Positions 43,372-55,258 are shown, counted from the stretch's first letter. The stretch: 64,000 bases of DNA from Echinarachnius parma (GCA_037951105.1 JBAMJV010009347.1:1-64000), one strand, 5' to 3'. Notes: a model not told the origin generated them from the letters alone. Translations and numbers: made by a program.

Positions 43372-43518
43372 CAGTCAAACCTGTGTATAGTGGCCACCCA
43401 GGGAGACAAGAAAAGTGGCCACTGTAGACAGGTGATGACCTCTATAGACAGGTTCGACTACACTGTTTTTCCTCTGGCCGGGAATTAATTTGGTGGCCAC
43501 TATAGGCAGGTTTGACTG
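43372..43518. mobile_element. 147-bp mariner-type MITE
   Basis: CAGTCAAACCTGTGTATAG at the left and CTATAGGCAGGTTTGACTG at the right are inverted, each next to TA (43370-43371, 43519-43520). GTGGCCAC blocks pair inside. TA duplications and CAGTCAAACC-like ends are typical of Tc1/mariner non-autonomous elements. Confidence 0.85.
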
Positions 43519-43689
43519 TATCATGTGTACAAATTGAAATACAGAAAGACAAAAAAAACATGGCCATCTCTCATTGGTTAGTTTCTGTCAAGTGATATCC
43601 CATCATGCAATATTCACAGCCATTTTGTTTTGAGGGAATCATGCCAACTAGCTGTTACTCCTCATTTTTGGTGATAATTTTGCAGTTTG

Positions 43690-46175
43690 GGTGAGAAAAT
43701 GGTACTTAGTTACTTACTGCCCATTATGCCTCCTGGCACATAGGGCAGCAACAAAAGTCTTCCACTCCTTCCGATCCTGGGCCAGTCTTTGGATGGTTCC
43801 CCATGTGTGGTTCAGGTCTTTAATCTCCCCTTCCACAGTTCTTCGCCAAGTGTTTTTAGGACGTCCCCTGTTTCTTTTGCCTTCTGGTGTCCAGTGGAGG
43901 GCTGTTCGTGTGATGTCATCTATGTTCTTTCTCATTACATGACCGATCCATCTCCACCTTCTTCTCATGATGATGTTCTCCATGCTGTCCTGATGGCATT
44001 GGGCATAAAGTGCTTCGTTTGAAATGGTGTTTGGCCAGAAAATGCGACATATTCTTCTCAGACTCTTTGTGTGGAAGACCGACAGCTTATTGAGGTCGTT
44101 TTTCGTCATTCTCCAACATTCAGAGCCGTACAGAAGAGTGGAAAGGACACAGCTCTGGTACAATTTTAGCTTGGTCTTGGTGCTGTATTGCTGTGATCTC
44201 CATACATTATTGAGCATTCTGAAAGCATTTCTGGCTTTATTGAGACGGTTCTTAATGTCTTTGCCTGCGCCTCCATCGTGCCTGACAGTGCTGCCCAGGT
44301 AAGTAAACTCCTCAGTTATAGGTAGGTCTTCCCCATTTGCTTGTATTGGTAAAGGGTCCGAGATGTTCAGGGTCATCACCTCTGTTTTCTTTTGGCTGAT
44401 CTTCAAGCCAATTTGCTGGGCAAAATCACTGAGTCTGGATGTTTTTTCTTGCATATGCTGGTGGGTGTGTGAAAGTAGAGCGAGATCATCTGCAAAGTCG
44501 AGGTCCTCAAGTGTAGAAAAGAGGGTCCATCTTATGCCTCTTTTTTGGTCTTCAGTTGCCTGTCTCATCACCCAGTCTATGGCGATATTGAAGAGCAGTG
44601 CTGACATGACACATCCTTGCCTAACTCCAGTCTTCACTTGGAACTTATGGTTACTGTTTCCAACTCTGCATGTGAAGTTAGTGTAAAAGCTCTTAATTAC
44701 AAGAACTAGCTGCTCTGGTATCCCATATTTGCGTAGTATTCTCCAAAGGCTGTCTCGGTGGATGCTATCGAATGCTTTTTCAAAGTCAACAAAATTAATA
44801 TAAAGTTTCCTCTGCCATTCTGTGCATTGCTCTATGATATTACGTAGTGCAAATATCTGGTCAGTGCACCCTTTTCCCTTCCGAAAGCCTGCCTGTTTCC
44901 TTCTGAGGCTTTGGTCAACAGCATCTGTGATGCGGGTAATAATTATCTTTGCCAAAATTTTGCTTGTTATTGATAGTAGTGTGATGCCGCGCCAGTTATT
45001 GCAGTTTTTTAGCGATCCCTTCTTTGGTAGTTTTACAATAACTCCCTCTGCCCAATCGTCAGGAACTGTCTTCCTTTCCCATATAATTGTGAAGAGTGGC
45101 AGGAGGATTTTTGCTGCTAATTCTGGGTCCGCCTTAAAAAGTTCTGCGTTGAGATTGTCAAAGCCAGGGGCTTTACCATTTTTGGGGGATTTAATTGCGG
45201 CTATTACTTCTTCTTTAGTTGGTGGTATGCTGCTGACATCCAAGTCATCCTCTGCCTCCTGAATATCAGCCTCTACTGTCGGTGGTGGTCTATTCAACAC
45301 CTCGCTAAAGTGCTCGGCCCATCTAGTTTCCTGTTCTGCTTATGTTGTAAGAAGCCTCCCCTGCTTGTCTTCAATAGGTGAATTTGTGGTTCCTCTATAC
45401 TTGCCGCTAATTATTTTAGTAATCTTATATACCTTTCCTTGTTCCCCTTTATTGGCTGCTTCCTCTGCCTGGTTTGCAAGGTCTTCAACAAAGGCACGTT
45501 TGTCGGCTCTTGTCTTCGTCTTTACGGCCTTGTTTGCCTCTCGGTACTGAAGCTTATACCTTTCTTTCAGTCTGTCTGATTTTGCTTCCATGGCTTGTTT
45601 CTTTGCACCCCTCCGTGTATCTATGGCTTGCCAAGTATCATCAGTTATCCACTCTTTCTTTTCCTTCTTTTTGACTCCTAGGCATGATTCACTAGTTTTC
45701 AAATAGGCTGCCTTAACCTGTTCCCAGTTGGTGTTGACGTCATCTGTAGCTGCATCCATATTTGGTTGATTGTCAGTTTCTAGTTCCGCTAGTACCTGGA
45801 ATTTATTCTTAAGCTGCAATACGAAAGAGCTCTTCACTTTCGGATCTCGCAGCTTATCAACATCGAATTGTTGTTGTCCTGCCTTTTTGGTACCAGTTTT
45901 CCTGAGCTTTACTTTGACTACTGCCATAACAAGATGGTGGTCGCTACTGACATCTGCTCCCCGCATCACTCTGACATCAAAAAGTGAATGTCTCCTTGGC
46001 CATTAATCATCAAGTGGTCAATTTGGTTCTTATCTCGTCCATTGGGAGAGTTCCATGTGAGCTTGTGGATGTCTTTATGTGGAAAATGGTGCTTTTTAAT
46101 AATATTCATTGCATGCAGCATGCAGTAACTATTGTTCATTAATAATTTACTGATATTTACTTCCCTAATCAACAC
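43690..46175 (-). pseudogene. Non-LTR retrotransposon ORF2 (endonuclease plus reverse transcriptase), nearly complete
   Basis: On the minus strand: HKLTWNSPNGRDKNQIDHL (end of the APE-type endonuclease, 46175-45970), then after a frameshift RGADVSSDHHLVMAVV with the catalytic SDH, a basic linker, then one in-frame TAA (45343-45341) and the reverse transcriptase to 43714. Recognisable blocks: APGFDNLNAELF, NWRGITLLSITSKILAKII, RKQAGFRKGKGCTDQIF, FEKAFDSIHR, GVRQGCVMSALLFN, DLDFADDLALL (intact FADD), TYLGSTVRHDGG and RGRPKNTWRRTVEGEI. About 740 codons in all. It lacks the start of the endonuclease and has two lesions, so it is dead but young. The 3' end is AGTAAGTAACTAAGTA. Clade is not certain (RTE/CR1-like). 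Confidence 0.9.
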
Positions 46176-46654
46176 TAACTATCAAATTACCAGAGAATTG
46201 TTACTAGTGCAATCAGACCACATGGCTGGCAATCTGGCATGCAGTCCCATCTATTCAAATTTGTGTTTGCTCACATAATTTTTGATGGGATGTAAAATAC
46301 ACTCTTCTGCGTATATGCATGTGCACTGAATGATTAAGGGATATTATTTTGATTTCCTTTCCAATTATCACTGGCTTATTTGTTGAAACTAGCTTGCTCT
46401 ATATTCAGAAAAACAATTATACTCATCAAATTTTGATTAAATCAATTTAACTATTTGTTGGCTCTTTGGGGCTAATTCGTCTGTTATTCAAGTCAAACAG
46501 CTTAATAAAAAAATGCAAAAATTTCCATGATCTAGGTCTATGTTTTTCCTCATTCAAATAGCTTAAATAATTCATGACACAAACGTAGCAAAGTGTAATT
46601 ATAGTGTGTTACTTTGAATGAACATTGAAAGACAATTTCAAAATATAGTTTCAA

Positions 46655-47012
46655 GAAAAATAGCCAAAAAATCGTTTTTCAAGATTTGTCTGAAAAAATA
46701 GCCATAAAATCTATTTTTAGGCTATTTTTCTCCTTCAAAAATAGTTTTAAAATAGCCAAAAAATAGCCTAAAAATCTATTTTTTCCCTATTTTCTTCAGA
46801 AAAATAGCCAAAAAATACATTTTAGTTATATTGATTTCGCGTCCCAAATATCGATAGTAAAAATTTTTTTTTTTGCTATTTTTCGTACTATTTTAAAACT
46901 ATTTTTATACTATTTTTTCAAATAAAAATAGCAAAAATATAGGTTTTCGAGGACTATTTTTTGGCTATTTTTGGCTATTTTTTGGCTATTTTTTGGCTAT
47001 TTTTTTTTCAAG
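46655..47012. repeat. AAAAATAGCC / GGCTATTTTT array
   Basis: Many copies of AAAAATAGCCAAAAAATAG and its complement, partner of the array at 42111-42530. It ends at the CAGGGATGTG inverted end. Confidence 0.75.
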
Positions 47013-47305
47013 CAGGGATGTGGTAAAATACATTAATTGCAATTGTAAAACAGTGAATTTGTAAATGTTCCAATACTCAATTAACTTGATGATGATAATA
47101 CTTTTGCGATTTTTGAAATATGACAATTTTCGCTTTAATGTGTGCTCACTCAACCATGGATTAATGGTTACCTCCTATTTTGACACATTGTTTTTCCTAA
47201 ATATCATACGAATATTTTGGCAAGACGAAATCTTGAAAAAATTCTTGGTTATGAAATTATGAGCAATTGTTTAGGGGGGTAGTTACCTATTGTGTTCGGT
47301 TTATT

Positions 47306-47928
47306 CGCACGAGTGCAATTTTAAATATAGAGGTGCCTATTGTTGAATATTTAACGACAAGAAACATGTACTATTTGTTATATAAGAGGATTATTTTGAG
47401 GAACTGATTTTGTTATCATATTTGATAAACCAAAATTTACCTTGCTCAAATTGTGAGTGTTCCCTCCAGCCATCGTAGGCTCTGCGTACGTTGTACAAGT
47501 GCCAGCGCGAGTTAAACTAACTGCGTGCTTTGCGCATTTTCCCATTCAAGAACAAGCGCATTAGCACACATTACGCACTCCAAGGCCATCCCCTGCGCGG
47601 CTCGTGTGGCTCTCTATGGGGAATTTGTACCATGACGTGACTCTGTAGTTAGTTTGTTTTCCACCATCGTGGTAATCATCTCTCCTCTCATCGACCACAT
47701 TCTCATCAGTTTCTGACAGTTTTATCACTACTGTCAACAATCCCACGCTGCGTTAACCCCCCCCCCCCCCCCCCCCCTCCCCCCCGAGGCCCAGTGCTAT
47801 CACAGAGATTATCTTTCCTGGTCTCTGCAGTAAAATGCACGGTCACTAGTCTAGTTTTTTAAACCTTTTCATTCTTATTCATTGTATGGTCTGACGGACA
47901 AAAATCATTGATCTGGTGAAACCTTATA
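47306..47928. other. No gene seen; one poly-C tract
   Basis: Includes a C-rich run at 47757-47786. The 47480-47760 stretch is less AT-rich and has CGCGAGTT, TGCGTGCTTTGCGC and GCGCGGCTCG words, but no gene or repeat ends are recognised. Confidence 0.35.
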
Positions 47929-48362
47929 TGTGACCGCTTACCCCAAAACCCCCAAAAAGTTGACAAACATGAATTTGGATCTTTTTATCTAGCTAGAAAG
48001 AGTAGACTCTAAGCTTTAATATGATGTATAACTCATCAAATTTGGACACTCCGAACCTATTCAACAAAGCGATTAATTGTAGGAGAGTGGGAAGGTCTAG
48101 TTTGACAGAATGAGGAGAAAAGAGGCTCTAAAGATTAGGGTCACTCAGGCGCGTAGTGCGGAGGAGCTATCCAAACTGCTCATTACTCAACTTTGGCTTC
48201 GTTTTAAGACTCAAAATTTGAAACAGTCGATAGAGGAAAGATTATGCTTTCAGGTAAAGTAAAGTTTTAAAATTGGATTTTTCAGCAAAAATTACATACT
48301 TTGGCTCGTAGTGGAGAATCATATACCGCGACTTTATGGGGGTTTTGGTGTAAGCGGTCACA
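47929..48362. mobile_element. 434-bp MITE with TATA flanks
   Basis: TGTGACCGCTTACCCCAAAA at the left and TTTTGGTGTAAGCGGTCACA at the right are inverted, with TATA on both sides (47925-47928, 48363-48366). No coding region. Confidence 0.85.
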
Positions 48363-48851
48363 TATATTGACTCAATAAATCCCGCCAGTTTAGTATTCGA
48401 AGTCATTATATACATGTATATAATTTATAAAGAAAAGTTGCTGGAATTATTTCAACTTTATATACAACTGTGCAAATATGTTTGCTAATGACTTGGCAAT
48501 ATGGCAGTCAATTAATATGGAATGTACACACTTCACCTAGAGGGCATATAACATCACTGAAATACAGTATAGTTAATTTTTGGTTAGATTTTGCATACGT
48601 CAACATATTTTCTAAACTCCTTTTACACAACATTCAAGTACTTTACAAACATGTGTCAATTGTATCTAGATTATGGGTACAAAACGAAATATGAAATCCA
48701 TACAATAATTAACTGATAATAAACACTTATGAGCCTATTAGGAGAAAAACACGCGATCATTATGTAAGCTTTCATTATTTGCTTTCATGAATAATGGTAT
48801 TGTACGTAACGTATGAACGTAGAAACAGTTATATTTAACAAAGTGTTGTAT

Positions 48852-50018
48852 TGTTACGATTTTATGAATCGTTCGATTGTGCAAATTCCCATTCCATGTG
48901 ATAATGTAAGTTTTAGTGTACATGTGATTATAATGTGAACTGCAGTCCCCATTGTCATTGACCGCATGCGTAGTGTTCAATAAAAACTGCTTATGCTGCG
49001 AACGCATTTTGGGCCGACCTTGCTCAAAGACATTTCTTTGAGTTGATCAATTGATGCAAGCTTCGTCGTTCGTCGCGCTGTTTGAAAGACATTTCGTAGA
49101 GGTTATTTGCTAGCCCTCTTCGCTGTTTGAATGACGATAAGCGAAGGTCACTCGCTGGCCCCGCATCTCGTACTTCAAGAGCGGAGTTTTGCAGCGTTAT
49201 CATCTTTGCGTTACGTAACTCCAGGGACGAACTCCTCGCTGTGCGAGGCTCGCCTTTGTAGTGCGTAGCTCCAGGATGAAGTCCAAGCGCGGGTTTGACA
49301 TTGTATATGTACTAGGACAAATTGTTGCATAGCGACTTTGAAGATGTACAAGGATAAACTCTCGCATAGCGAACTGCTCTTTCCCGATATGCTTGCTCGT
49401 TTTGGTGTTATGTAACTTTAAGCGGGTTCGTCTCTCGTAGTGCAAATTGCTAGCGAATATTTGTGTAGGGAGCTCGTCCTCGTGTTTGGCTTGAAGGACG
49501 GAGCGATAGTTTGACTTTGTAATAGGGTCGCGGTCAGCCTTTCCGACTGCACGTGCGCAGAGGACGGAGAGTTTTCTTTAACTCGAGGTCGTAGCTTTGT
49601 CCTTCGCTCAAAGTCATACTCTCGGGATAGAACAAAGAACCCGGCATATAAATAGCGCGGCGCGGCCAGACATAAGGAGTTCAGTTCAGGAGTTCACGAA
49701 GTTAAGAGTTAGTCTTCCTGTTTCTATTCAGTCTGCGTTCCCCGCAGTTATACAGTTGATAGTTTACAGTTTAGTTCTTCACTTCCATTTAGTTGGAATT
49801 ATTATTATACATGTCGATATATTCATGTGTTGAATTCTCGTTAATAAACTTTAAGCACTTATATTTTACAACTGAATCGTCACCTATTATTATTTCGTCG
49901 CATTGATTGGATTACTATGAGGCACGCTACCATGTTTGATTGCTGAGTGGAATGATATTAAGTTAAAGAAAATTTACATCATCATCATCATCAACATCAC
50001 CCCCCATAAATCGTGACA
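48852..50018 (+). mobile_element. Solo LTR with 4-bp target duplication
   Basis: Begins TGTTACGATTTTATG and ends CATAAATCGTGACA, inverted TG...CA ends as in LTR retrotransposons. GTAT precedes (48848-48851) and follows (50019-50022). Inside are a TATA box (TATAAATA, 49647-49654) in a GC-rich promoter setting and AATAAA (49843-49848) about 190 bases on, giving a U3-R-U5 order on the plus strand. No gag or pol is present on either side, so this is a solo LTR left by recombination. A 4-bp duplication fits Ty3/Gypsy-type integrases among others. Its left part has frequent GTCGCGC/TTCGT/GTAGCGA words. Confidence 0.9.
49647..49654 (+). promoter_or_regulatory. TATA box of the solo LTR
   Basis: TATAAATA in GGCATATAAATAGCGCGG. 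Transcription of the original element would have started about 25-30 bases downstream, near CAGACATAAGGAGTTCAG. The box could still drive neighbouring DNA. Confidence 0.6.
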
Positions 50019-50022
50019 GTAT

Positions 50023-50496
50023 CAATGGGGTAGTACAGTTTTGGTAAGGCTAAACTTTAGTAACCAATCAAAAGCTGCTTAGAAAGATTACAAACTAATA
50101 GTTATAACTCCACCATGCTAAAACATAGAAACAATGTATTACAAACGACTAAGTAAAATGCCTGTTATCACTCATAAAGAGCCATTAAAAAGCAAGAGGG
50201 CGCTCACTAAAAAGAGTATTGGATTCAACCTTATTTCATACAAAATTATGCATGTGATGTTTTGTTGAAATAATGATTAAATAGAGAAATCATTAACAAT
50301 ATTATATAAAAAACGCTTTTGAAAATTGTTAAAAAAGTGTATGCATTTTTTTTTTTTAATCATTGAATAAATTTGGGGCCTAGATTTATTACGATCGGAT
50401 ATATTTATTGATATTTTAGCCATTTCTTTACCGATTTTGACCAAATAAAATTTGACAAATTGTGTTGTGCAGCGCCCTCTCTACCAAAACTGAACT
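50023..50496 (+). mobile_element. TTAA-flanked MITE, family A, copy 3
   Basis: The left end is worn (ATGGGGTAGTACAGTTTTGG) and abuts the solo LTR. The right end ACTGAACT is followed by TTAA (50497-50500). Internal blocks ATAACTCCACCATGCT and ATTTTGACCAAATAAA match other copies. Confidence 0.75.
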
Positions 50497-50729
50497 TTAA
50501 TATTCGGTGCCTATGACATAATTGATAGCGAAGTTTGTCTTTAAATACAAATATATCTCAGTTATAATACACATACCTAGATATTTGAGGTGTCTGGAAA
50601 TAGAAAGTCTCGTGTAGGCAAGATAATGTTCCCGAAGGAAAAACAAATGTAATTACTTCTGGGGTAGTTATGTATTAATCTTTAATTATTCTAGAAAATC
50701 CTAGTAGACTTAAGTGTGCAAATGTTTAA

Positions 50730-51288
50730 AGGGATAGTTGAGTTTTGGTATAGAGGGCGCTACACAAAAAACAATTTTTGCGAGATAATGAAAAACTGAG
50801 TGTCAAATTCAAAAGAGCATACAATTTTAATGACAGAATAAACTTTATTTGATCAAAATCGATTCAGAAATGGCTGAAATATCCATAAACATAACCATTT
50901 GTAATAAATGTGGGGCCCCACACTTATTCGATAATTTTGAACCAGCCGTTAAAAATGTCAAAAAAATGCTTCCTCTTTTCAAAAACTTACAAAAAAAGGT
51001 TTTCAAATAGTTGTTGATTATCTCTCTATCTAATCACTATTTCAACAAAACATCACATGCACAATATTTTATTTAAAATGGTTGGAGCCGATGAGTGTTT
51101 AGAGAGCGCCATCTTGAGTTTAAACGGCTCTTTTTTTAATGATAACAGGATCTTCACTAAGTCATTTGTAATTTTTCCATTCCTTTCGAGTTATAACTAT
51201 TAGTTTGTAATGTAATGGTGCAGGTTTTGGTTACTAAAATTCAGTTTGACCAAAACTTTACTCTCTTTACCAGAACTCAACTATCCCT
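50730..51288 (-). mobile_element. TTAA-flanked MITE, family A, copy 4
   Basis: Ends AGGGATAGTTGAGTTTTGG and CTCAACTATCCCT with TTAA at 50726-50729 and 51289-51292. Internal blocks run opposite to copies 2 and 5, so the copy is inverted. Confidence 0.88.
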
Positions 51289-51292
51289 TTAA

Positions 51293-52829
51293 TAATGACA
51301 CATACAAGTGTAAGAAAAAAAAAACAGTTCAATCTTTCAAAATTAATATCCATACTCCTCGTAAAACTATTTGGCATATACCCATGTCTTTACTAGCAGA
51401 TTTTAAACATGCTTTTTTTTGGAAATGCGATAAGTTGTCAACAAACCACGTGAGCTGTTTACATTCAACCAATCATGCTTAGTACAAAAAAAAAAGATGA
51501 CGTCACGGTTCTATCTTTATTGATATCTACACCTGTATCAGTATATGTTATTTTTCTATACAAAATGGTTCATAGACTTACAACACTATATTATATATAA
51601 CTTGTATATTTTGGGGGAAACCTTAAGTGGCAATATTTCAATCATCTGTTCTGGGTAATGTGAAATATTCGAACTCTAAACTTGAAAGCGAAATATAAAT
51701 TGTCATACTTCTGTTATAACAACATTATACAAAATATTCATATATATCCAGCGATGACAAAGGGAATTGTCAAAGAGTCAATTAATACGATCATTTTCGC
51801 AGTACATTGGACGACCTTATTAGAGTTCCGTGCAAAAAAATCATATCTACATACATTACCTACATGCGAATCATGTGTAAACTGAAATAACCATATAACT
51901 ATTTACCCTTAACTAAAAACGCATGTACATTGATCGGGCGTTCAACGACCGGGATCGGGTGAGGGGCTTTTGCGACTACAATTGGTTACTACTAAACCCC
52001 TCACCAAAAGTTCCGCAATTCAAGTTTGACCTCTGTTATTACTTTATTACCGTTCATAAATTTGTTATACTTTGAATGATATTTGTCTCCCCTTTACCTT
52101 GATATGATATTTGTTATGTATATCTGATCATAGAATTTGCATTACACCCGAAAATGGCAAAGTCAAAAGTGAAATGATGCAAAATGCATTGATATACATG
52201 TGTGTACAAACAAGAGGTACTTCAGATAACTGTTTTAAGTGACGTAGCATCAGTCAGAAGAAGGGGCATGAGGGAAAACCAAAACATTGACCTTAAAGGT
52301 ACAATTGATTATTGTCACTTCCCGCAATGCCTCTTGACACTAAATTGGTTGGTTTTAATTCCATTTGAAAGTTCATTGAATGAAATATGTGAAATGACAG
52401 TCATTTCATATCGAATGCTCTCATATAGCATTACCATTGATTATAAATTAGCATGAACAAACAAAAACATTGGATTTCCTTTTCGCCCAAGCTGAGTGCC
52501 TAAGCACACTAGTATTACATGTTTGAATACAATACCAACTCACACTCTTTCCACATCAATAGCATTTCTTATGTCAGAAAAGCTCTACAATCATTAGGAC
52601 AAGAAAGGAACTGATAAACTATTGAATGCAATATATTGCATGTAAACATGCAATGCGTGCTTCTGTAAACATGTCCTGTTCTTCCTTTTTTTGTATTTGT
52701 TCATCTCATGTCATCTGACCAGTGATTGACAGATGATGTCACAAGTAGAGTTTTATATAAAAGGTAAGACATTTTGCACGTTACGGTCAACAAGCGACAC
52801 GTACTGTAAGTGTTTCTTTTTTCTCCTGG
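51293..52829. other. Intergenic, nothing recognised
   Basis: AT-rich region 3' of the Sushi receptor gene. Frames of up to 84 codons show no motif. An AATAAA-like signal for the receptor gene could lie just below 52830 on the minus strand but none is clear. Confidence 0.35.
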
Positions 52830-52991
52830 TTATTTATCAGTGTCGTCTGCCGAATCGATCATGATTCGTATAATGCTGCAACGCATGCGTATTTGTTCGT
52901 TAAAATTTACACACTTGTCGATATTTCGCAGACAGATTTTAGCAAAAAAGTTGGCGCCGTCACTCGATTCCGCCCAATTTGGTGTGATTTT
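52830..52991 (-). CDS. Last exon of the Sushi receptor
   Basis: Strong acceptor GCTATTTGTTTTTACAG, phase 0, then KITPNWAESSDGANFFAKIC, LRNIDKCVNFNEQIRMRC and DSADDTDK to TAA at 52832-52830. It accepts the phase-0 donor of the exon ending at 54034. Four cysteines are present in a likely intracellular region. Function unknown. Confidence 0.65.
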   Translation of the reverse strand, partial: KITPNWAESSDGANFFAKICLRNIDKCVNFNEQIRMRCSIIRIMIDSADDTDK

Positions 52992-53253
52992 CTGTAAAAA
53001 CAAATAGCACAAAAATGCATCTAACAATCACCATTCTAGAAAACATACAAAGACAAACTATATTTGATCAAGGTCCAGAAGACTAGTCGTTCTTGATAGC
53101 AATGAAATCATAGATAGATGTGCATACACAATTTTGATCAGATAATTATAAAATTCAGTTTTGTTCAAGCTGCATTGTATCAAACGAAGCATTTAGAACG
53201 AATATTGTGTATACCATATTATTGTGTTTATTACTATTGTGTATCTATTTTAA

Positions 53254-53734
53254 AGGGAAAGTTGAGTTTTCGTAAACAGAGTGCAGTTTAAATCAAATTG
53301 AATGTTAATAACCAAACCTGCACCATAATGTGAATAAAAGAAGTAAAGAGCCTGTTATCATTCAAAAAGAGCCGTTATAACTCAAAAGGGTTGGTTTCAA
53401 CCATTTTGAATGAAATATTATGCATGATATGTTTTGTTGAAATAGTAGTTAGATAGAGAGATAATCCACAACTATTTCAAAACCTCTAAACATTAAAAAA
53501 GAGGTAACGGCTGGTTCAAAATTATCGAATAATAGTGGGGCCCCACAATTATAGAAAATGGTTATGCTTATGGATAATTCAGCCATTTCTAAACCGATGT
53601 TAAACAGAACCAATAATACAGTTAATTCTGTCATTAGAATTGTATGCTCTTTCAGATTTGACACTCGGTTTTTCATTATCTCACGAAACAAATATTTTGT
53701 GTAGCCCCCTCTATACCAAAACTCAACTATCCCT
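53254..53734 (+). mobile_element. TTAA-flanked MITE, family A, copy 5
   Basis: Ends AGGGAAAGTTGAGTTTTCG and ACTCAACTATCCCT with TTAA at 53250-53253 and 53735-53738. It lies in the last intron of the Sushi receptor gene. Confidence 0.88.
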
Positions 53735-54033
53735 TTAAATCAGCTTCAATGATGTAGTGTTTCTTTATAAATTATGCCAAATATGATATACATGTACAAT
53801 TTCATTAATGCTTAATAGCATTAACTTCAGAGTAAAGGTTGAAATATAGTTTGAATGTATGTGAGAAATGTTCATTGTTCGTTTTATATGCTTCCAATGC
53901 CAACATAGAGGTAAACATTGGGTCAACTATCTGACCAAATTTGAGGAAAATCTAACAAAAGTGTGCAGGTTTCGAAAAAAATGTGTAAGGGCATGTTATT
54001 CTCAATCACTAAATGAACTGTTGAAATAAATAC

Positions 54034-54207
54034 CTTATAAGAGACGAGTGTGGTATCCTTTACTTCTTGTTTCTTCTCCTCGAAATAAGATTTCATCATG
54101 ATGGAGACATTAGTAGTTCTTTTTTTGACGACTTCCTCGTCTTTGATGCTGTTTTGCAAGACAATAAGCAATTTCTCAAAAGCGAAATGGACCACTTCAA
54201 AATAGGT
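54034..54207 (-). CDS. Intracellular exon 4 of the Sushi receptor
   Basis: Acceptor TTCTACTTGACAG and donor AAG|GTATTT bracket 174 nt in phase 0-0. The product starts TYFEVVHFAFEKLLIVLQNS and is then strongly charged (IKDEEVVKKR, YFEEKKQEVKD), a likely amphipathic helix pair. It begins TY like the exon at 55396. No known domain recognised. Confidence 0.65.
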
Positions 54208-54475
54208 CTGTCAAGTAGAAATGGGTATGAACAATGGAAAGTTGACGCCATCGTTCTAAACACTTGATCATAATTCCTCATCAGCACAGATTAGTTAGAT
54301 TGTCGTTATAAACAATTCGTTGTGTATACACGTGTTATATTCAATATGTATGCATGAGTGATGGTGAAAATATGATATGGATTTTCGTTACTTAAAAGCT
54401 AATTTTTTTTGATAAAATAATTGTGCCTAAGAAATTCAGAATTATTGGGTAGCTAAGAATATCAAATATAAATAC

Positions 54476-54679
54476 CTTTTCCCCTTCGCCCGTTTCTCTT
54501 TCAAGGGAAATTACTGATGCAGTCGTCTTTGAACCTTTCGATGTGATTTCCTCAGTGGATGATAAGATGTCAGTTATCAGGTCTCCACCCACGCCTGGGT
54601 TCGATCGGTCCATGCAACGTACAATTTCAGCAACGTACCAGACAAAGGCGCCAGGAATTGAGCACGTAGCAGGTGCTTC
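54476..54679 (-). CDS. Intracellular exon 3 of the Sushi receptor
   Basis: Acceptor TAAAATTTCAG and donor AAG|GTATTT bracket 204 nt in phase 0-0. Product: EAPATCSIPGAFVWYVAEIV, RCMDRSNPGVGGDLITDILS, a polar STEEITSKGSKTT stretch and acidic RETGEGEK. The other frames have early stops, which supports the frame. Family unknown. Confidence 0.65.
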
Positions 54680-55258
54680 CTGAAATTTTACAATAACGAT
54701 TATTTGCATATGATGTCAATAGCAGCAACAATTATAGATATATTATAAAATTGCCTTCATTTACGTATATACTGACTACTATGCCCAATGTTAACTTTAT
54801 GGGAATTTGACAATCCAGGAGGGAGCAACGAAGCTTTATCAGTGTCATTAATAATTTACTGTAATACTGTACATAAAATCATATTTTTTTAAACAATGGC
54901 CAAGGTTTCAGTTTTACGAGTGTTCAGTAACACACTTCACTATAAAGGCTCCCGTGTTAACGATATCAGCTCATTAATAAGCTACGAGACTATCTAGAAA
55001 TTCACATCCTGTTTGTAGTATGTATTGCAGTTATTTATAGATGAAATCATGATATGTGATAATGTTCATTAAATAATTTGTTAAAACTAAATATCGGCAT
55101 CACATTATGGAGAAGAAAATGGCGAAATCTGAAAATTCAGTTGAACTAAAACTAAAATATTCCCTTAACCCGTTCACTTCGAGATTATGAAATCCCCAAT
55201 AGACTTTGTACATAGCCCACCCGGTTCCTGTAAGCAACGGGTTAATTGATCCACCTAC

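Larger units (their letters stand above)
42088..47022. mobile_element. Second inverted pair inside the large element
   Basis: CACATCCCTG at 42088-42097 is matched inverted by CAGGGATGTG at 47013-47022. Each side runs directly into tandem TTTTTGGCTATTTTT or AAAAATAGCCAAAAA words. This suggests one element whose ends are AT-rich subterminal arrays. No clean target duplication is seen. Confidence 0.5.
41812..47305. mobile_element. Large nested element with about 60-bp inverted ends
   Basis: ATAAACCGAACACAACAAG followed by ACTATCCCCCTAAACAACTG and CTCATAATTTCATAACC at the left is matched inverted at 47247-47305. GAGTGCAAT precedes the left end and recurs on the right after a short offset. The ends resemble the foldback family (CACAACA.GTAACT.CCCCC). 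The two halves are separated by several younger insertions: TTTTTGGCTATTTTT arrays, a hairpin MITE, CA microsatellites, a mariner MITE and a LINE. Confidence 0.65.

Noticed and set aside
42541-43378. Long cysteine- and histidine/threonine-rich frames on both strands
   Set aside because: They are translations of the CA/TG microsatellite; every frame stays open because the repeat has few stop-forming words.
43691-45674. Several plus-strand frames of 60-146 codons
   Set aside because: Shadows of the minus-strand LINE ORF, which shows reverse-transcriptase motifs.
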